Below, one piece after another: positions 18,306 through 26,938 of a stretch of DNA of 64,000 nt (position 1 is the first letter of the stretch; every line of letters begins with the position of its first letter). This DNA comes from JAFEBO01 sp050730655 (GTDB lineage: Bacteria; Planctomycetota; Phycisphaerae; Phycisphaerales; UBA1924). The translations under genes and the position numbers were made by a program. Below the pieces are notes generated by a model. The model saw nothing but the letters and a program-made list of their open reading frames with translations, searched no databases and was not told where the DNA came from. The stretch covers positions 496,001 through 560,000 of the forward strand of contig JBOHNL010000014.1 in the NCBI GenBank assembly GCA_050730655.1, in the 5' to 3' direction.

Positions 18306-18909
18306 TTCGGAGTTTTTCGAAGGCGCCTGTGCGTCTTCGCAGAGGCCCGCGGCGAGCACAAGCACGCCCCGGGAAAATGCTCCGGCTGTTCGCCGCGAAC
18401 GGTTGGAGCGCAGATTTCGGTCACGCCTCATCCGGCAGTGGGAGGGAACCCTGCCGAGGCAGGCGGCATGGAAAAGCCGCCGGCCACATCGGAACTTTTC
18501 GATTCATGACGACGCATGGATACCGGTGCGGCCGATGTCCGGGCAAAGCCGAACGGAATTTCGGAGCGGGACCCTGAGCCCCGACCTGCCCGCGTTATGG
18601 ATGGATCGAAAACGGAGCGTGACCAATTCTGGGTGAACTTGGCGTTTCTCGGACCTAGGACCGAAGAGCCGCCGCGGACCTCTGCGAAGACGCACTGCCT
18701 CGCTCGTAAATAATGCGTAAGTACCTGACGGCGGCCGTAAATAGGCGCGGACGTGGGGCCAAAAAAACTAGCAAATCCGGCGACTCCGCCTTGCAAAAGT
18801 GCAGGTTCTGGTGACAATAGGGTCCGGAGGCTTGGCCCGCATCCGCCCGTTTGTTTTCCCATTTGGTGGGGGAGGACGGTTGGGGCCCTAGAGAGAGAGG
18901 AATAGTTCA
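18306..18909 (+). other. 604-bp gene-free region after nrdJ
   Basis: No open frame here resembles a gene. The region contains a 26-bp inverted repeat spanning 18329-18695 (listed separately) and, near its right end, a weak promoter-like pair TTGCAA (18791-18796) / GACAAT (18813-18818) that could serve the exported-protein gene at 18910. I found no match to tmRNA, RNase P or SRP RNA consensus motifs by eye. Confidence 0.5.
18329..18695. repeat. Pair of 26-bp inverted repeats around a 315-bp spacer
   Basis: The arms 18329-18354 and 18670-18695 are complementary at 25 of 26 positions (core GTGCGTCTTCGCAGAGG). The spacer holds no gene but contains smaller hairpins, for example CCTGCCGAGGCAGG. 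This may be a non-autonomous element or a long structured transcript. No terminal duplication was seen. Confidence 0.55.
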
Positions 18910-19584
18910 GTGCGCAATTTTCAAGCGATCGCTCTCGGTGCGTTGAGCATGGCTGTCGCCGCAGGTTCTGCGGTGGCTGGCCCGCTCGTCACGTTTACCT
19001 ACACCAACCTGAATGGCGTTTACGCAGATAACGGCAACAACACAGGCAACTTCGCGGCCTTGGCCGTGAACGCCGGCGGCCTGCGAACCGATGGCTCGGT
19101 CTCTCGCGTGGTTGGCGCCGGCGCCGGCACGTCGGTCTTTGACCCGGGCTTCTTCGGGGGTTCCGCGGCTAATTTCGTGCTGAATCTATCGGTGTTTAAT
19201 AAGAACAACGGCCTCGGCATCGCTCAGGGCGCGGGCCACTTCACGATCACCGACACCATCGGTAACCGTCTTGAGGGTGATCTCACCGGCGACTGGATCA
19301 ACTTCGGTGGCGCGACCTTCTTCAACGGTGCGATCACGAACAGCGTCTTTGTACCGGTGACGAGCGGCCTCTTTGTGGGCAATTCGGGCTTCTTCGCGTC
19401 GAACGTTCCGGGCCAGCCACTGGATGGCTCGCTTGTGCAGCTGTTCCTGGACGCTCCGGGCGGCTTCTTTGACTCAAGCTTTAGCCAGGTTTCCACCGGC
19501 GTTGCCGGCCAGCTTGTTCCGACCCCGGCTTCGATGGCTCTCCTTGGCCTCGGCGGTCTGATTGCGGGCCGTCGCCGTCGCTAA
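18910..19584 (+). CDS. Exported protein with PEP-CTERM-like C-terminal anchor (paralogue 1)
   Basis: 224 aa from the GTG at 18910, preceded by a purine-rich GAGAGAGAGGAA ribosome site. There is an N-terminal signal peptide (about 1-24, ending in SAVAG), a beta-rich passenger with no motif I know, and a C-terminal sorting-type end: PTPASMALLGLGGLIAG followed by RRRR. This tail resembles PEP-CTERM signals but lacks the Glu. Such proteins are processed at the inner membrane by exosortase-type enzymes; whether this variant is recognised is not known. The next gene encodes a close paralogue (shared GPLVTFTYTNL start, TDGSVS, AGQL-PTPASMALLGLGGL end), so the pair arose by duplication. Confidence 0.75.
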   Translation: MRNFQAIALGALSMAVAAGSAVAGPLVTFTYTNLNGVYADNGNNTGNFAALAVNAGGLRTDGSVSRVVGAGAGTSVFDPGFFGGSAANFVLNLSVFNKNNGLGIAQGAGHFTITDTIGNRLEGDLTGDWINFGGATFFNGAITNSVFVPVTSGLFVGNSGFFASNVPGQPLDGSLVQLFLDAPGGFFDSSFSQVSTGVAGQLVPTPASMALLGLGGLIAGRRRR

Positions 19585-19894
19585 GTCCTGAAGGTAACAA
19601 ACACTCGAACAGAGGCCGACCGAAAGGTCGGCCTTATTCGTTTTGGTGTAAGTAACCACTTAAGGAAGGTCCGGTAAGCCCGCAAGGGCTGCGCTTCACT
19701 CGGAATTTCTCAAGCTTCCACAACATTTCGTTCCACTTGCCTTGCCGTTCTTGAGGGCTGGTGCATGTTTGACACGTGGGAGAGTCCCGGGTTTTGTGGT
19801 CGCGTTAGTTGGCGATCTTCCGGGTCTCTTGGGTGTCCAGCACGGACCAGTCATAGAGGTGGCTGTCCACCAAGAGGATGGGAGAGGAGCAGTG
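19585..19894 (+). other. 310-bp region between the two exported-protein paralogues
   Basis: It begins with a hairpin terminator for the first gene. A perfect TTGACA lies at 19769-19774, and 17 bp later is TTTTGT (19792-19797), a poor -10 box, so a promoter for the second gene is possible but weak. A small AGCCC-GCAA-GGGCT hairpin is at 19677-19690. No gene is seen. Confidence 0.45.
19613..19644 (+). terminator. Rho-independent terminator after exported-protein paralogue 1
   Basis: A perfect 9-bp stem AGGCCGACC / GGTCGGCCT closes a GAAA tetraloop and is followed by TATTCGTTTT. It lies 28 bp after the stop. Confidence 0.8.
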
Positions 19895-20587
19895 GTGAAG
19901 ACCTTGAATACGACGAAGCTTGCTGTTGCGGCTGGTATGACGATGGGGCTCTCGAGCCTTGCGTTGGCTGGACCGCTTGTGACTTTCACCTACACCAACC
20001 TGTCAGGCCAATACGCATACAACGCGATTGGTGACACGGGCCAGTTCCATGGAAGCGCGGTCTCGAACGGCGCGCTCCAGACGGACGGCAGCGTGAGCCT
20101 GGTGCCGGGTCCCGGCGCGGGCACCGCGGTGTTCAACCCCGGCTTTACCAGCCGCACGATCGCCAGCTTTGATATCGACCTGAGCTTCTTTGCTCGCGTC
20201 GGCAGCATGGCATCGGGTGCGGGCTCCTTCACTGCGAAGGACACGCTCGGCAATATCCTCACGGGCCAATTGGCCGGTGACTGGGTGATGTTCGGCGGAG
20301 CCGTGTTTTTCAACGGCGCGATCCGCAACGCAGTGCTGATTCCGAATCCGGTCGCGGTCCTTCCGTTCACGGGCGAAACCGGCTCGTGGAACATGGGCGT
20401 GCCGATGTCGCTCCAGCCGCTCGATGGCTCGATCGTTCAGATCCATCTGTCAGAGCCGGTCGGTTCGAACATGAATGCTGACTTCCGCGAAGTTTCGGTC
20501 GGCGTTGCCGGCCAGTTGATTCCGACGCCCGCGTCGATGGCGCTCCTGGGACTTGGCGGATTGGTCGCCACACGTCGCCGTCGCTGA
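19895..20587 (+). CDS. Exported protein with PEP-CTERM-like C-terminal anchor (paralogue 2)
   Basis: 230 aa from the GTG at 19895, which has GGAGAGGAGC just upstream; the GTG immediately before it is an equal alternative, and the longer in-frame reading lacks a signal peptide. The signal peptide ends at LALAG. The passenger is related along its length to the preceding gene product (TFTYTNLSGQYAYN, TDGSVSLVPGPGAGTAVFNPGF, GAGSFTAKDTLGN, GQLAGDWVMFGGAVFFNGAI). The C-terminus is PTPASMALLGLGGLVAT then RRRR. It has its own promoter region and terminator, so the two paralogues are probably separately transcribed. Function unknown; a surface or extracellular role is inferred from the sorting signals. 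Confidence 0.75.
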   Translation: MKTLNTTKLAVAAGMTMGLSSLALAGPLVTFTYTNLSGQYAYNAIGDTGQFHGSAVSNGALQTDGSVSLVPGPGAGTAVFNPGFTSRTIASFDIDLSFFARVGSMASGAGSFTAKDTLGNILTGQLAGDWVMFGGAVFFNGAIRNAVLIPNPVAVLPFTGETGSWNMGVPMSLQPLDGSIVQIHLSEPVGSNMNADFREVSVGVAGQLIPTPASMALLGLGGLVATRRRR

Positions 20588-20610
20588 GTTTGGCCGAGTC
20601 AGGGAAGAGA

Positions 20611-20654
20611 AAAAGTTACAGGGCTCGCGATCATCGCGGGCCTTGTAGCTTTTT
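20611..20654 (+). terminator. Strong rho-independent terminator after exported-protein paralogue 2
   Basis: AAAAGTTACAGGGCTCGCGAT pairs with the following ATCGCGGGCCTTGTAGCTTTT over about 18 positions with a few G-U pairs and a very short loop, ending in a run of T. The A-rich left flank could make it bidirectional. Confidence 0.8.
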
Positions 20655-20786
20655 GGAGAGTGGCTTTTTGGAGGTGAGAATCCCGTGCGTTGAGATCGGG
20701 CGAAGAGCGGCAAGTCGCTTAAGGGGCGCGCGATCACAGGACGCGCGCGAAGCAATTGTCGACCGCGTCATCAATCTGGTTTCGAA

Positions 20787-21794
20787 TCAGCCCTGATGTG
20801 GTGGTGCACCGGTGTCGCCCGCGATACCCATCCGCATCGCAGTGTCGGCCTGCACATTTTGCATCCGGTAATAGTCCATCACACCCATCTTGCCGAGGCG
20901 GAGCGCTTCGGCGAGCGCCTTGGGGACTTCGGCCTGTGCGAGCGTGACAACCGCCTGGTTTTCCTGGATTTTAGCCTTGTTTTCCTGCTCCAAAGCCATC
21001 GCGAGGGCGCGGCGTTTTTCGGCCTCGGCCTGGAATCGGGACTTGTCAGCTTGGGCCTGATCGCCCTGGAGTTTGGCGCCGATGTTCTCGCCCACGTCGA
21101 TGTCGGCAATGTCGATCGAGAGAATTTCGAAGGCGGTTCCGGCGTCAAGGCCCGATCGCATCACGGTTTTGGAGATCTCATCGGGGTTCTCCAGCACGGC
21201 CTTGTGATCATGGGCGGAACCGATGGTGCTGACGATGCCTTGGCCGACGCGGGCGATGATGGTTTCTTCGGTCGCGCCGCCGATCAGGCGGGCGATATTG
21301 GTCCGAACCGTTACGCGGGCCTTGCACTTGAGCTGAATGCCGTCTTTTGCGACCGCATCGATAGTGGGGCGGGGGCCGTTCACTGCGGGGCAGTCGATAA
21401 CTTTGGGATTCACGCTGGTCTGCACGGCATCGACAATGTCTCGCCCGGCGAGATCGATGGCGGTGGCCACATCCCAGGTGAGCGGAATCTTGGCTTTTTG
21501 GGCCGAGACGAGCGCATTGATGACGTGCGGCACGCGCCCGCCGGCGAGATAGTGGGTTTCAAGTGCTTCGGTCGGGATGTCCATGCCCGCCTTCACGGCG
21601 CGGATGCGGCTGTAGACGATCGTGCGGACATCGACCTTTCGGAATCGCATCGCCACCATGTCGAGTATCCCGACGCTGGCGTTGCTGAGCAGGGCCTGAA
21701 ACCAGAGCGAAGCAAATTGAAAGAAGATCGCGATGAAGACGAGGAGGATGACGCCGCCGACGACGCCAAGGCCAATGAGAACGGGAGTGGGCAT
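20787..21794 (-). CDS. floA: Flotillin-like SPFH protein FloA
   Basis: 335 aa; ATG with GGAG 8 bases upstream. The N-terminus is a hydrophobic hairpin (about 5-40), followed by MVAMRFRKVDVRTIVYSRIRAVKAG, characteristic of bacterial FloA (YqfA). The SPFH domain (about 60-230) contains AKDGIQLKCKARVTVRTNIARLIGGA and IVSTIGSAHDHKAVLENPD. A charged coiled coil of A/E/K/Q repeats follows (about 235-300). FloA scaffolds functional membrane microdomains and often works with NfeD proteins. In this window two nfeD genes lie about 8 kb away on the same strand, not adjacent. Confidence 0.93.
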   Translation of the reverse strand: MPTPVLIGLGVVGGVILLVFIAIFFQFASLWFQALLSNASVGILDMVAMRFRKVDVRTIVYSRIRAVKAGMDIPTEALETHYLAGGRVPHVINALVSAQKAKIPLTWDVATAIDLAGRDIVDAVQTSVNPKVIDCPAVNGPRPTIDAVAKDGIQLKCKARVTVRTNIARLIGGATEETIIARVGQGIVSTIGSAHDHKAVLENPDEISKTVMRSGLDAGTAFEILSIDIADIDVGENIGAKLQGDQAQADKSRFQAEAEKRRALAMALEQENKAKIQENQAVVTLAQAEVPKALAEALRLGKMGVMDYYRMQNVQADTAMRMGIAGDTGAPPHQG

Positions 21795-21867
21795 GGATCA
21801 GGCTCCGCAGATGCCGGCCCGGCTTGTTCCGGGTCCGTCGCGGCGAGTATAGAGAGAACGAATGCCT

Positions 21868-21938
21868 TTGGTGGCACGCCTCTCCGAGTCGGATCGGGCG
21901 CCCGTTGCGCGACCCGCTTCGGAGAAGCGGGCCACCAA
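21868..21938. repeat. 25-bp imperfect inverted repeat upstream of floA
   Basis: Arms 21868-21892 and 21914-21938 match at 21 of 25 positions (TTGGTGGC-CGC-TCTCCGA core) around a 21-bp centre. The right arm by itself forms an 8-bp hairpin, CCCGCTTC-GGA-GAAGCGGG. There is no T-run on either strand, so it is not an ordinary terminator. It may be a dispersed palindromic repeat. Confidence 0.55.
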
Positions 21939-21963
21939 GAAGCGGCGACTAAGACTTAGGCGC

Positions 21964-23295
21964 CTACTTGCCGGCGTCTTCGGCCAGGTCGAACGGCTTG
22001 TCGTGAAGTTTGTCGAGGCGGCGGATCTCGGGAATGAACCAGGCAACACCGGCGACGACGAGAATCGTGCCGATTCCGCCGCTCACGACGCTGAAGACAA
22101 CTCCGCCCACGGCGGTCAGACTAAACCACAGGGGAGAGAGTTTGGCAACAAGACCTGATTCGAACGAGCCGAGTTCGTTCGAGCACTCGATGAAGACGCT
22201 GTTGACGGCGGAAACGCGACCGCGAAGATGACGCGGGGTGCGAAGCTGTACGAGGACGTGGCGAACGACGACCGAGACGCTGTCGAGCGCGCCGAGGGTG
22301 AAGAGCATGACCATCGAAAGCCAGAAGTTGGTAGAGAAACCAAAGACGATGGTGCAGACGCCAAAGCCGGCGATCGAAAGGAGCATCGCAGGCCCGGCGC
22401 GACGGATAAGCGGGTGCCACGCGAGATAGAGCGCCATGAGGCCGGAGCCAATGAACGGCGCCGCGCGAAGCCAGCCGAGGCCTACGGGTCCGACGAAGAG
22501 AATCTCGCTGGCAAAGATCGGCATCAGACCGACCGCGCCGCCGAGGAGCACGGCGAAAAGATCGAGCGTGATCGCAGCAAAGATCGTGCGCTCTTTCCAG
22601 AGGTGGCTCAGGCCGTCGAGCATTCCGGAAAGCGACATCTTGCCGCGGGCGCCGGTGTGGTGGGCGATGGGCTTGAGACCAAGCGTGGTGATTGCGAATA
22701 TGCCGCAGAGCGTTGCGGAAATGGCATACACCGGCCACGCGTGGCCCGCTTTGGCGATGACCAGCCCGCCGAGCAGGTTGCCGCCGACCGCGGCGATCTG
22801 AAACATGGTGCTGTTCCATGCGATCGCATTTGGAAAGACGTGTTCGGGAATCAGATCGGGCAGAAGGCTCGAGCGCGTCGGGCCGTTGAACGAACGCACG
22901 CATCCTGAAAGCGTAATCAACAAGAACATCACCCAGAGCGGAGCTGAGACCCACGAGGCGTACGCGAGTAGCGCTGCCATCAGCGCGAAACCGGATTGCG
23001 TAAGGAGAAGAACTTTCTTTCGATCAAACGAATCGATGACGTAGCCAGCAGGGAGCGCCATGATGACCACGGGCAGCGCGCGGGCGAGACCGATGTAGCC
23101 GAGCGCGAGCGCCGCATCTTTCACGCCGAACTCGGCATTGGCGCGGGTAAATATTTCCCACCCGAGCGCCATGCCCATCATCTGGAGGCCGATCGCGGAC
23201 GTAACAAAGCCGCCAGCGAAGAGCCGGTAGTTGTGAAGCCGCAGAGCGGCGTACGGATCGTGTTTCGCGGGTGGGTGGTGGGGGAGAGTGGCCAT
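21964..23295 (-). CDS. MFS permease of the MFS_3/EntS-like group
   Basis: 443 aa with about 12 hydrophobic segments. It starts with YAALRLHNYRLFAGGFVTSAIGLQM, the pattern of the MFS_3 group (enterobactin exporter and related drug-efflux-like carriers). The loop after the second helix carries PVVIMALPAGYVIDSFDRKKVLLLTQ, the usual G-xxx-D-R-x-x-R/K motif A region. FNGPTRSSLLPDLIPE matches the conserved central stretch. It is likely a proton-coupled exporter; the substrate is unknown. It is separated from mqnE by 54 bp and may share its transcript. No biosynthetic cluster suggests a siderophore role. Confidence 0.8.
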   Translation of the reverse strand: MATLPHHPPAKHDPYAALRLHNYRLFAGGFVTSAIGLQMMGMALGWEIFTRANAEFGVKDAALALGYIGLARALPVVIMALPAGYVIDSFDRKKVLLLTQSGFALMAALLAYASWVSAPLWVMFLLITLSGCVRSFNGPTRSSLLPDLIPEHVFPNAIAWNSTMFQIAAVGGNLLGGLVIAKAGHAWPVYAISATLCGIFAITTLGLKPIAHHTGARGKMSLSGMLDGLSHLWKERTIFAAITLDLFAVLLGGAVGLMPIFASEILFVGPVGLGWLRAAPFIGSGLMALYLAWHPLIRRAGPAMLLSIAGFGVCTIVFGFSTNFWLSMVMLFTLGALDSVSVVVRHVLVQLRTPRHLRGRVSAVNSVFIECSNELGSFESGLVAKLSPLWFSLTAVGGVVFSVVSGGIGTILVVAGVAWFIPEIRRLDKLHDKPFDLAEDAGK

Positions 23296-23349
23296 GAGGA
23301 TCGAGCAGCCGATCCTATGGATGAATCGCCATCGCGTTGCGAATTGCGA

Positions 23350-24801
23350 CTATGAAACCGCGGCGCGCCACGCTTTACCGTCGCGTTCGACACGCCGGTA
23401 CAGGGTGTCTCGCTCGACTGGCTTGAATCCCGCTTCGCGGATCGCTTTCTGCAGTGTCCAGACGTTCACTTCCTGGTGTGTGGAACTGCCGCCGACTTTG
23501 GTGATGTCGTACCAGACGACGGTTCCGTCGATGTCGTCGGCGCCGGATTGGAGCATGAGCTGCGCCATCGGTAGCGTCTGCATGATCCAGAAGGCTTTGA
23601 CGTGCGGGAAGTTGTCGAGCATCAGGCGCGAGATCGCGAGCGTGCGGAGATTTTCGACTCCGGCGGGGCCGGGCAAATGCTCGAGTTCGCTGCCGTCCGG
23701 GAAGAAGGGGAGCGGGATGATGGTTTGGAAGTAGCCGGGGAAAGAGGCACTAGGCACTAGGCACTTGGCACTAGGGGAGGAGCCAAAGGCGATGTGTTCG
23801 GGAAGTGGCGTGCCGGGACGCGTGAGCGTGATGACTGGAACTTCGGCGCCCTCATCACCGGAGTAGCCGAGGTGACCGACTGCGGCGGTGCCATTTTCAC
23901 CAGCACTAGTGCCAAGTGCCAAGTGCCTAGTGCCTTCATACCCCATGTTCGCCAGCGCGCGATCCTGCGCCCGCCTCAACATGTCCATGTGCACGAGGCG
24001 ATCGTGGCGGTCTTCGATGTGGCCGTAGAGGATTGTGGCGTTGGTGTTGAGGCCGAGGTCGTGCGCGACGCGATGGACATCGAGCCAGACGTCGGAACGG
24101 ATTTTGCCCTTGTATGCCTCATCGTGGACGCGATCGTCGAAGACTTCGGCGCCGCCGCCGGGGAGTGAGCCGAGGCCGGCTTCTTTGAGTTTTTCGAGGA
24201 CGTAGCGGATGCCACTGACGCGATCGTCGGCTTTGTAGACCTTGGCGATTTTCGCGAGGTGGACGATCTCGACGGCGGTGAATGCTTTGACGTGGAGCTC
24301 GCTGCCGAGTTCGCGGGCGGTGTCGCGGATGGTGCTGACGAGATCGGTGTAGTACGAGAACGGAAGATACGGGTGCAGGCCGCCGACCGAGTGCATTTCG
24401 GTTGCGCCGTTTTCGACGGCCTCGCGCGCCTGGTTCCTGACGTACTCCATGTCGCGCGTGTACGCGCCGGCGTCGTCCTTCTTGCGATAGAACTCGCAGA
24501 ATTTACACGAGAGTGCGCAGACGTTGGAGTAATTCAGGTGGCGGTTGATGTTGTAGAAGGCGGTGTCGCCGTGCAGGCGGCGGCGGACGATGTCGGCAAG
24601 TTCGCAGACGGTCCAGATGTCGGGCGTTGTGAAGAGCAGATCGCCGTCGGCGAGGCTCAGTCGTTCGCCCTTTTCGCTCTTCGCGCGGATCGCATCGAGG
24701 CGGTCGTCGTAGCACACAGCGCCGGTTGTTCGTGCCGGAAAGAGCGCTCGCGCCGGGGCGTTGCTTGATGCAGTGGGGGCGTTGATCGTGCCGACCGTCA
24801 T
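23350..24801 (-). CDS. mqnE: Aminofutalosine synthase MqnE with an internal insertion
   Basis: 483 aa from the ATG at 24801 (an upstream TTG at 24807 adds two residues). The radical-SAM cluster motif is C95-ALS-C99-KF-C102, preceded by NINRHLNYSNVC, as in MqnE of the futalosine menaquinone pathway. Also seen: MHSVGGLHPYLPFSYYTDLV, SLPGGGAEVFDDRV, and near the end QTIIPLPFFPD, then ARLMLDNFPHVKAFW. MqnE joins the chorismate-derived enolpyruvyl product to SAM-derived adenosine. Family members are nearer 370-400 aa; residues about 285-355 are extra and coincide with an inverted-repeat block at 23745-23935. The frame stays open through it. menG at 48833 suits the same pathway. Confidence 0.9.
   Translation of the reverse strand: MTVGTINAPTASSNAPARALFPARTTGAVCYDDRLDAIRAKSEKGERLSLADGDLLFTTPDIWTVCELADIVRRRLHGDTAFYNINRHLNYSNVCALSCKFCEFYRKKDDAGAYTRDMEYVRNQAREAVENGATEMHSVGGLHPYLPFSYYTDLVSTIRDTARELGSELHVKAFTAVEIVHLAKIAKVYKADDRVSGIRYVLEKLKEAGLGSLPGGGAEVFDDRVHDEAYKGKIRSDVWLDVHRVAHDLGLNTNATILYGHIEDRHDRLVHMDMLRRAQDRALANMGYEGTRHLALGTSAGENGTAAVGHLGYSGDEGAEVPVITLTRPGTPLPEHIAFGSSPSAKCLVPSASFPGYFQTIIPLPFFPDGSELEHLPGPAGVENLRTLAISRLMLDNFPHVKAFWIMQTLPMAQLMLQSGADDIDGTVVWYDITKVGGSSTHQEVNVWTLQKAIREAGFKPVERDTLYRRVERDGKAWRAAVS
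23745..23935 (-). repeat. In-frame inverted-repeat block inside mqnE (four 7-bp units at each end)
   Basis: Left end 23745-23772 is four tandem 7-bp units (AGGCACT three times, then TGGCACT). The right end 23908-23935 is four units in the opposite orientation (AGTGCCA twice, AGTGCCT twice). The 28-bp ends are complementary at 27 positions, with 135 bp between them. The block falls within the extra 70 residues of MqnE and encodes low-complexity peptide such as EGTRHLALGTSAG and SSPSAKCLVPSASFPG. Confidence 0.75.
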
Positions 24802-24881
24802 GACCAAGCGTAGAGATGTCCGGGCGAATTTTCAAGAAAGATTGAAAATTCAGGAATGGCCTGATTTATTGCGATTGAGCA

Positions 24882-26858
24882 CTAGTTTCCGAGGCGCGGC
24901 AGAAGGAAGACTTCGATCAGCTTGTCGCCGATGCCCAGCAGCGCGGAGCCAGCGATGAGGCCGGCGCAGATCGGCTCGAGCGATCGGACCCAGAGCGTGT
25001 GGCCGGCCGTGTTCTCGCGCTTGGCGCAGTACGAATGCAACAAGTGAAAAATCACGGCACCGATCCACATGCAGAGCGTTGCGCTCGGAGGCAGGACGAC
25101 GCCGAGGCCGATGCTGACCGGGCTGAGCCAGAACTTGCCCCTGGTAAAGATGCGTGCGACTTCAAAGGTGAGCGCGGCGACTGCCGCGACGCTGAGCGAC
25201 CAGAGGATCGAGGAGCTGAGCCCGTTGAAGCCGTGCTCGATGATGTCGGCGACGCCTTTCCATTGAACCGCCGATGGCATCGGGAAGCGCTCGCTCGCCA
25301 TCGTGTCCTGCACGTTGTCGCCGGGCTTGTAGTTGCTGAGGAACATCGCGTAGAAGAGAGGCGTGCTGACGAGGCCACCGGCGATGATGCCGATCAGGTG
25401 GCCAAATGCTTGCTGCCGGGGCTTGGCGCCGAGCATGTAGCCTGGCTTGATGTCGGAGAGAAGATTTGCGGCGTTGCTCGCGACAGATGCTGTGATGCCG
25501 GCGGTCATGAGATTGACGCCCGGGTTCGAGCGATCGAGCATTCCGAACGTGAATTGCGGGATCTTGGCAAGTGCGCCGGTTGGCGTCCAGCTAGTCAGCG
25601 CCATGGCATTGGTGCAGATGAGCGAGAGCGCGAAGATCAGCGGCATCGCCACGATCGTCATCCAGTAGGGGACGCCGTACCAGTGATTCGCCATCCATGC
25701 GGTGAGTACGGCGAGAATCGGGATCCCGATGAACGAGACTTTCAGCGGCAATTCGATGTGGCCGACCGGGTCGATCTTTTCCTTTTCGCGCCCGAAGAGG
25801 CCCGAGAATGCATCGATGATCACTTTCGGTTTCGCGAAGAGCGCGATCAGCGAGCCGACCACCATGATGCCGACGCCCCACCAGATCGACCACTGGTTCA
25901 GAATCTCGCGCTGGTTGATCGGGAATGTGCGGCCATCCACGACGCGGGCGACGATTTCGCCCCGGTTGATCATGATCGGCGCGAGCACGGCGTAGTTGAT
26001 GAGCATGCCGATGAGCATGCTGGTCGCGGTGCGGATTCCCATGAGCCCGCCGGTGCCGAGCATCGCGATATCGAGAGTGGGGCGGAGGCCGAGCGTCTTG
26101 AAGTCCACGCCCCCGATCTTCGGGATGACCCAGTTGTGCGCTGCGGCCATCGCGTAATACCAGTTGTCGAGTTGCTCATCGAAGTGATGGCTTGTCTTCT
26201 GGCGGAGCAGATGAACCCAGAAGAGCTTCATGTAGGCTTCGCCCGCGATGATCTGCACAAACGCGGCAACGCCGGCGGCCGCGAGCAGCGCCTTGGCCTG
26301 AAACATGCCGATCGCGCCCTTGCCGGTGTAGAGGGTGTCGAGAACGATGCCGCTGGCGCGACCCTCGGGGAACGGAAGCTGTTCATCGTTGATGAATCGC
26401 CGCTTCATCGGGAACGCGACGAGCACGCCCATCGCGGCGGTCGTGAAGTTGAACGCGAGCAACTGATACCAGGGAAGGACGACGTTGGCCTTCCAGAAAT
26501 ATGCCGCGAAGCTGGACATGAGCGGCACGGTCATGTATCCGGCGGCAGTCGCGATCGACTGCATCGCATTGTTCTCGAGAATGGTCATGTCCTTCGCCGC
26601 GTTCATCGCCGAGAGGAACTTGAACATCGCGTAAGCGAGGATGACCGAGGTGAGACCGACGCCGAGCGTGATGCCCGTTTTCGCGCTCACATAGAGATTG
26701 GTCGCGGAGAGAACGCCACCGAGGATGAAGCCTGTCGCGGCGGAGCGGATGGTGAGCTGTGCCATATCGCCGCGGAAAACGTTGGCGAGCCACCATCGAT
26801 CCTTTTCTTCTCGGGACCACGTTTGGACTTGTTCGTCGGTGAGGGATGGGATGGCCAT
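24882..26858 (-). CDS. OPT-family transporter (copy 1)
   Basis: 658 aa, strongly hydrophobic with about 14-16 membrane segments. It fits the bacterial oligopeptide transporter (OPT) group: LTIRSAATGFILGGVLSATNLYVSAKTG near the N-terminus, NNAMQSIATAAGYMT, LPFPEGRASG, and NLLSDIKPGYMLGAKPRQQAFGHLIG in the second half. Relatives carry oligopeptides or metal chelates; the substrate here is unknown. The gene lies 80 bp downstream of a second, related OPT gene, so the pair is probably one operon made by duplication. Confidence 0.88.
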   Translation of the reverse strand: MAIPSLTDEQVQTWSREEKDRWWLANVFRGDMAQLTIRSAATGFILGGVLSATNLYVSAKTGITLGVGLTSVILAYAMFKFLSAMNAAKDMTILENNAMQSIATAAGYMTVPLMSSFAAYFWKANVVLPWYQLLAFNFTTAAMGVLVAFPMKRRFINDEQLPFPEGRASGIVLDTLYTGKGAIGMFQAKALLAAAGVAAFVQIIAGEAYMKLFWVHLLRQKTSHHFDEQLDNWYYAMAAAHNWVIPKIGGVDFKTLGLRPTLDIAMLGTGGLMGIRTATSMLIGMLINYAVLAPIMINRGEIVARVVDGRTFPINQREILNQWSIWWGVGIMVVGSLIALFAKPKVIIDAFSGLFGREKEKIDPVGHIELPLKVSFIGIPILAVLTAWMANHWYGVPYWMTIVAMPLIFALSLICTNAMALTSWTPTGALAKIPQFTFGMLDRSNPGVNLMTAGITASVASNAANLLSDIKPGYMLGAKPRQQAFGHLIGIIAGGLVSTPLFYAMFLSNYKPGDNVQDTMASERFPMPSAVQWKGVADIIEHGFNGLSSSILWSLSVAAVAALTFEVARIFTRGKFWLSPVSIGLGVVLPPSATLCMWIGAVIFHLLHSYCAKRENTAGHTLWVRSLEPICAGLIAGSALLGIGDKLIEVFLLPRLGN

Positions 26859-26938
26859 GCGGGTGAGAGAATAGCGACCGCCCCGATTCAGGGTGTCGCG
26901 CGGCGGGCCTTCCCGCAGATTCAGTATTCAAATCCTGT

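Noticed and set aside
18428..18862. 144-codon open frame on the - strand
   Set aside because: No family similarity, composition like shifted frames in GC-rich DNA, and it runs through one arm of an inverted repeat.
18306..18909. Possible tmRNA, RNase P RNA or 6S RNA in the long gap after nrdJ
   Set aside because: None of the conserved core motifs (GAGGAAAGTCC of RNase P, tmRNA acceptor ends, SRP GGAAGGAAGCAG) is present on either strand.
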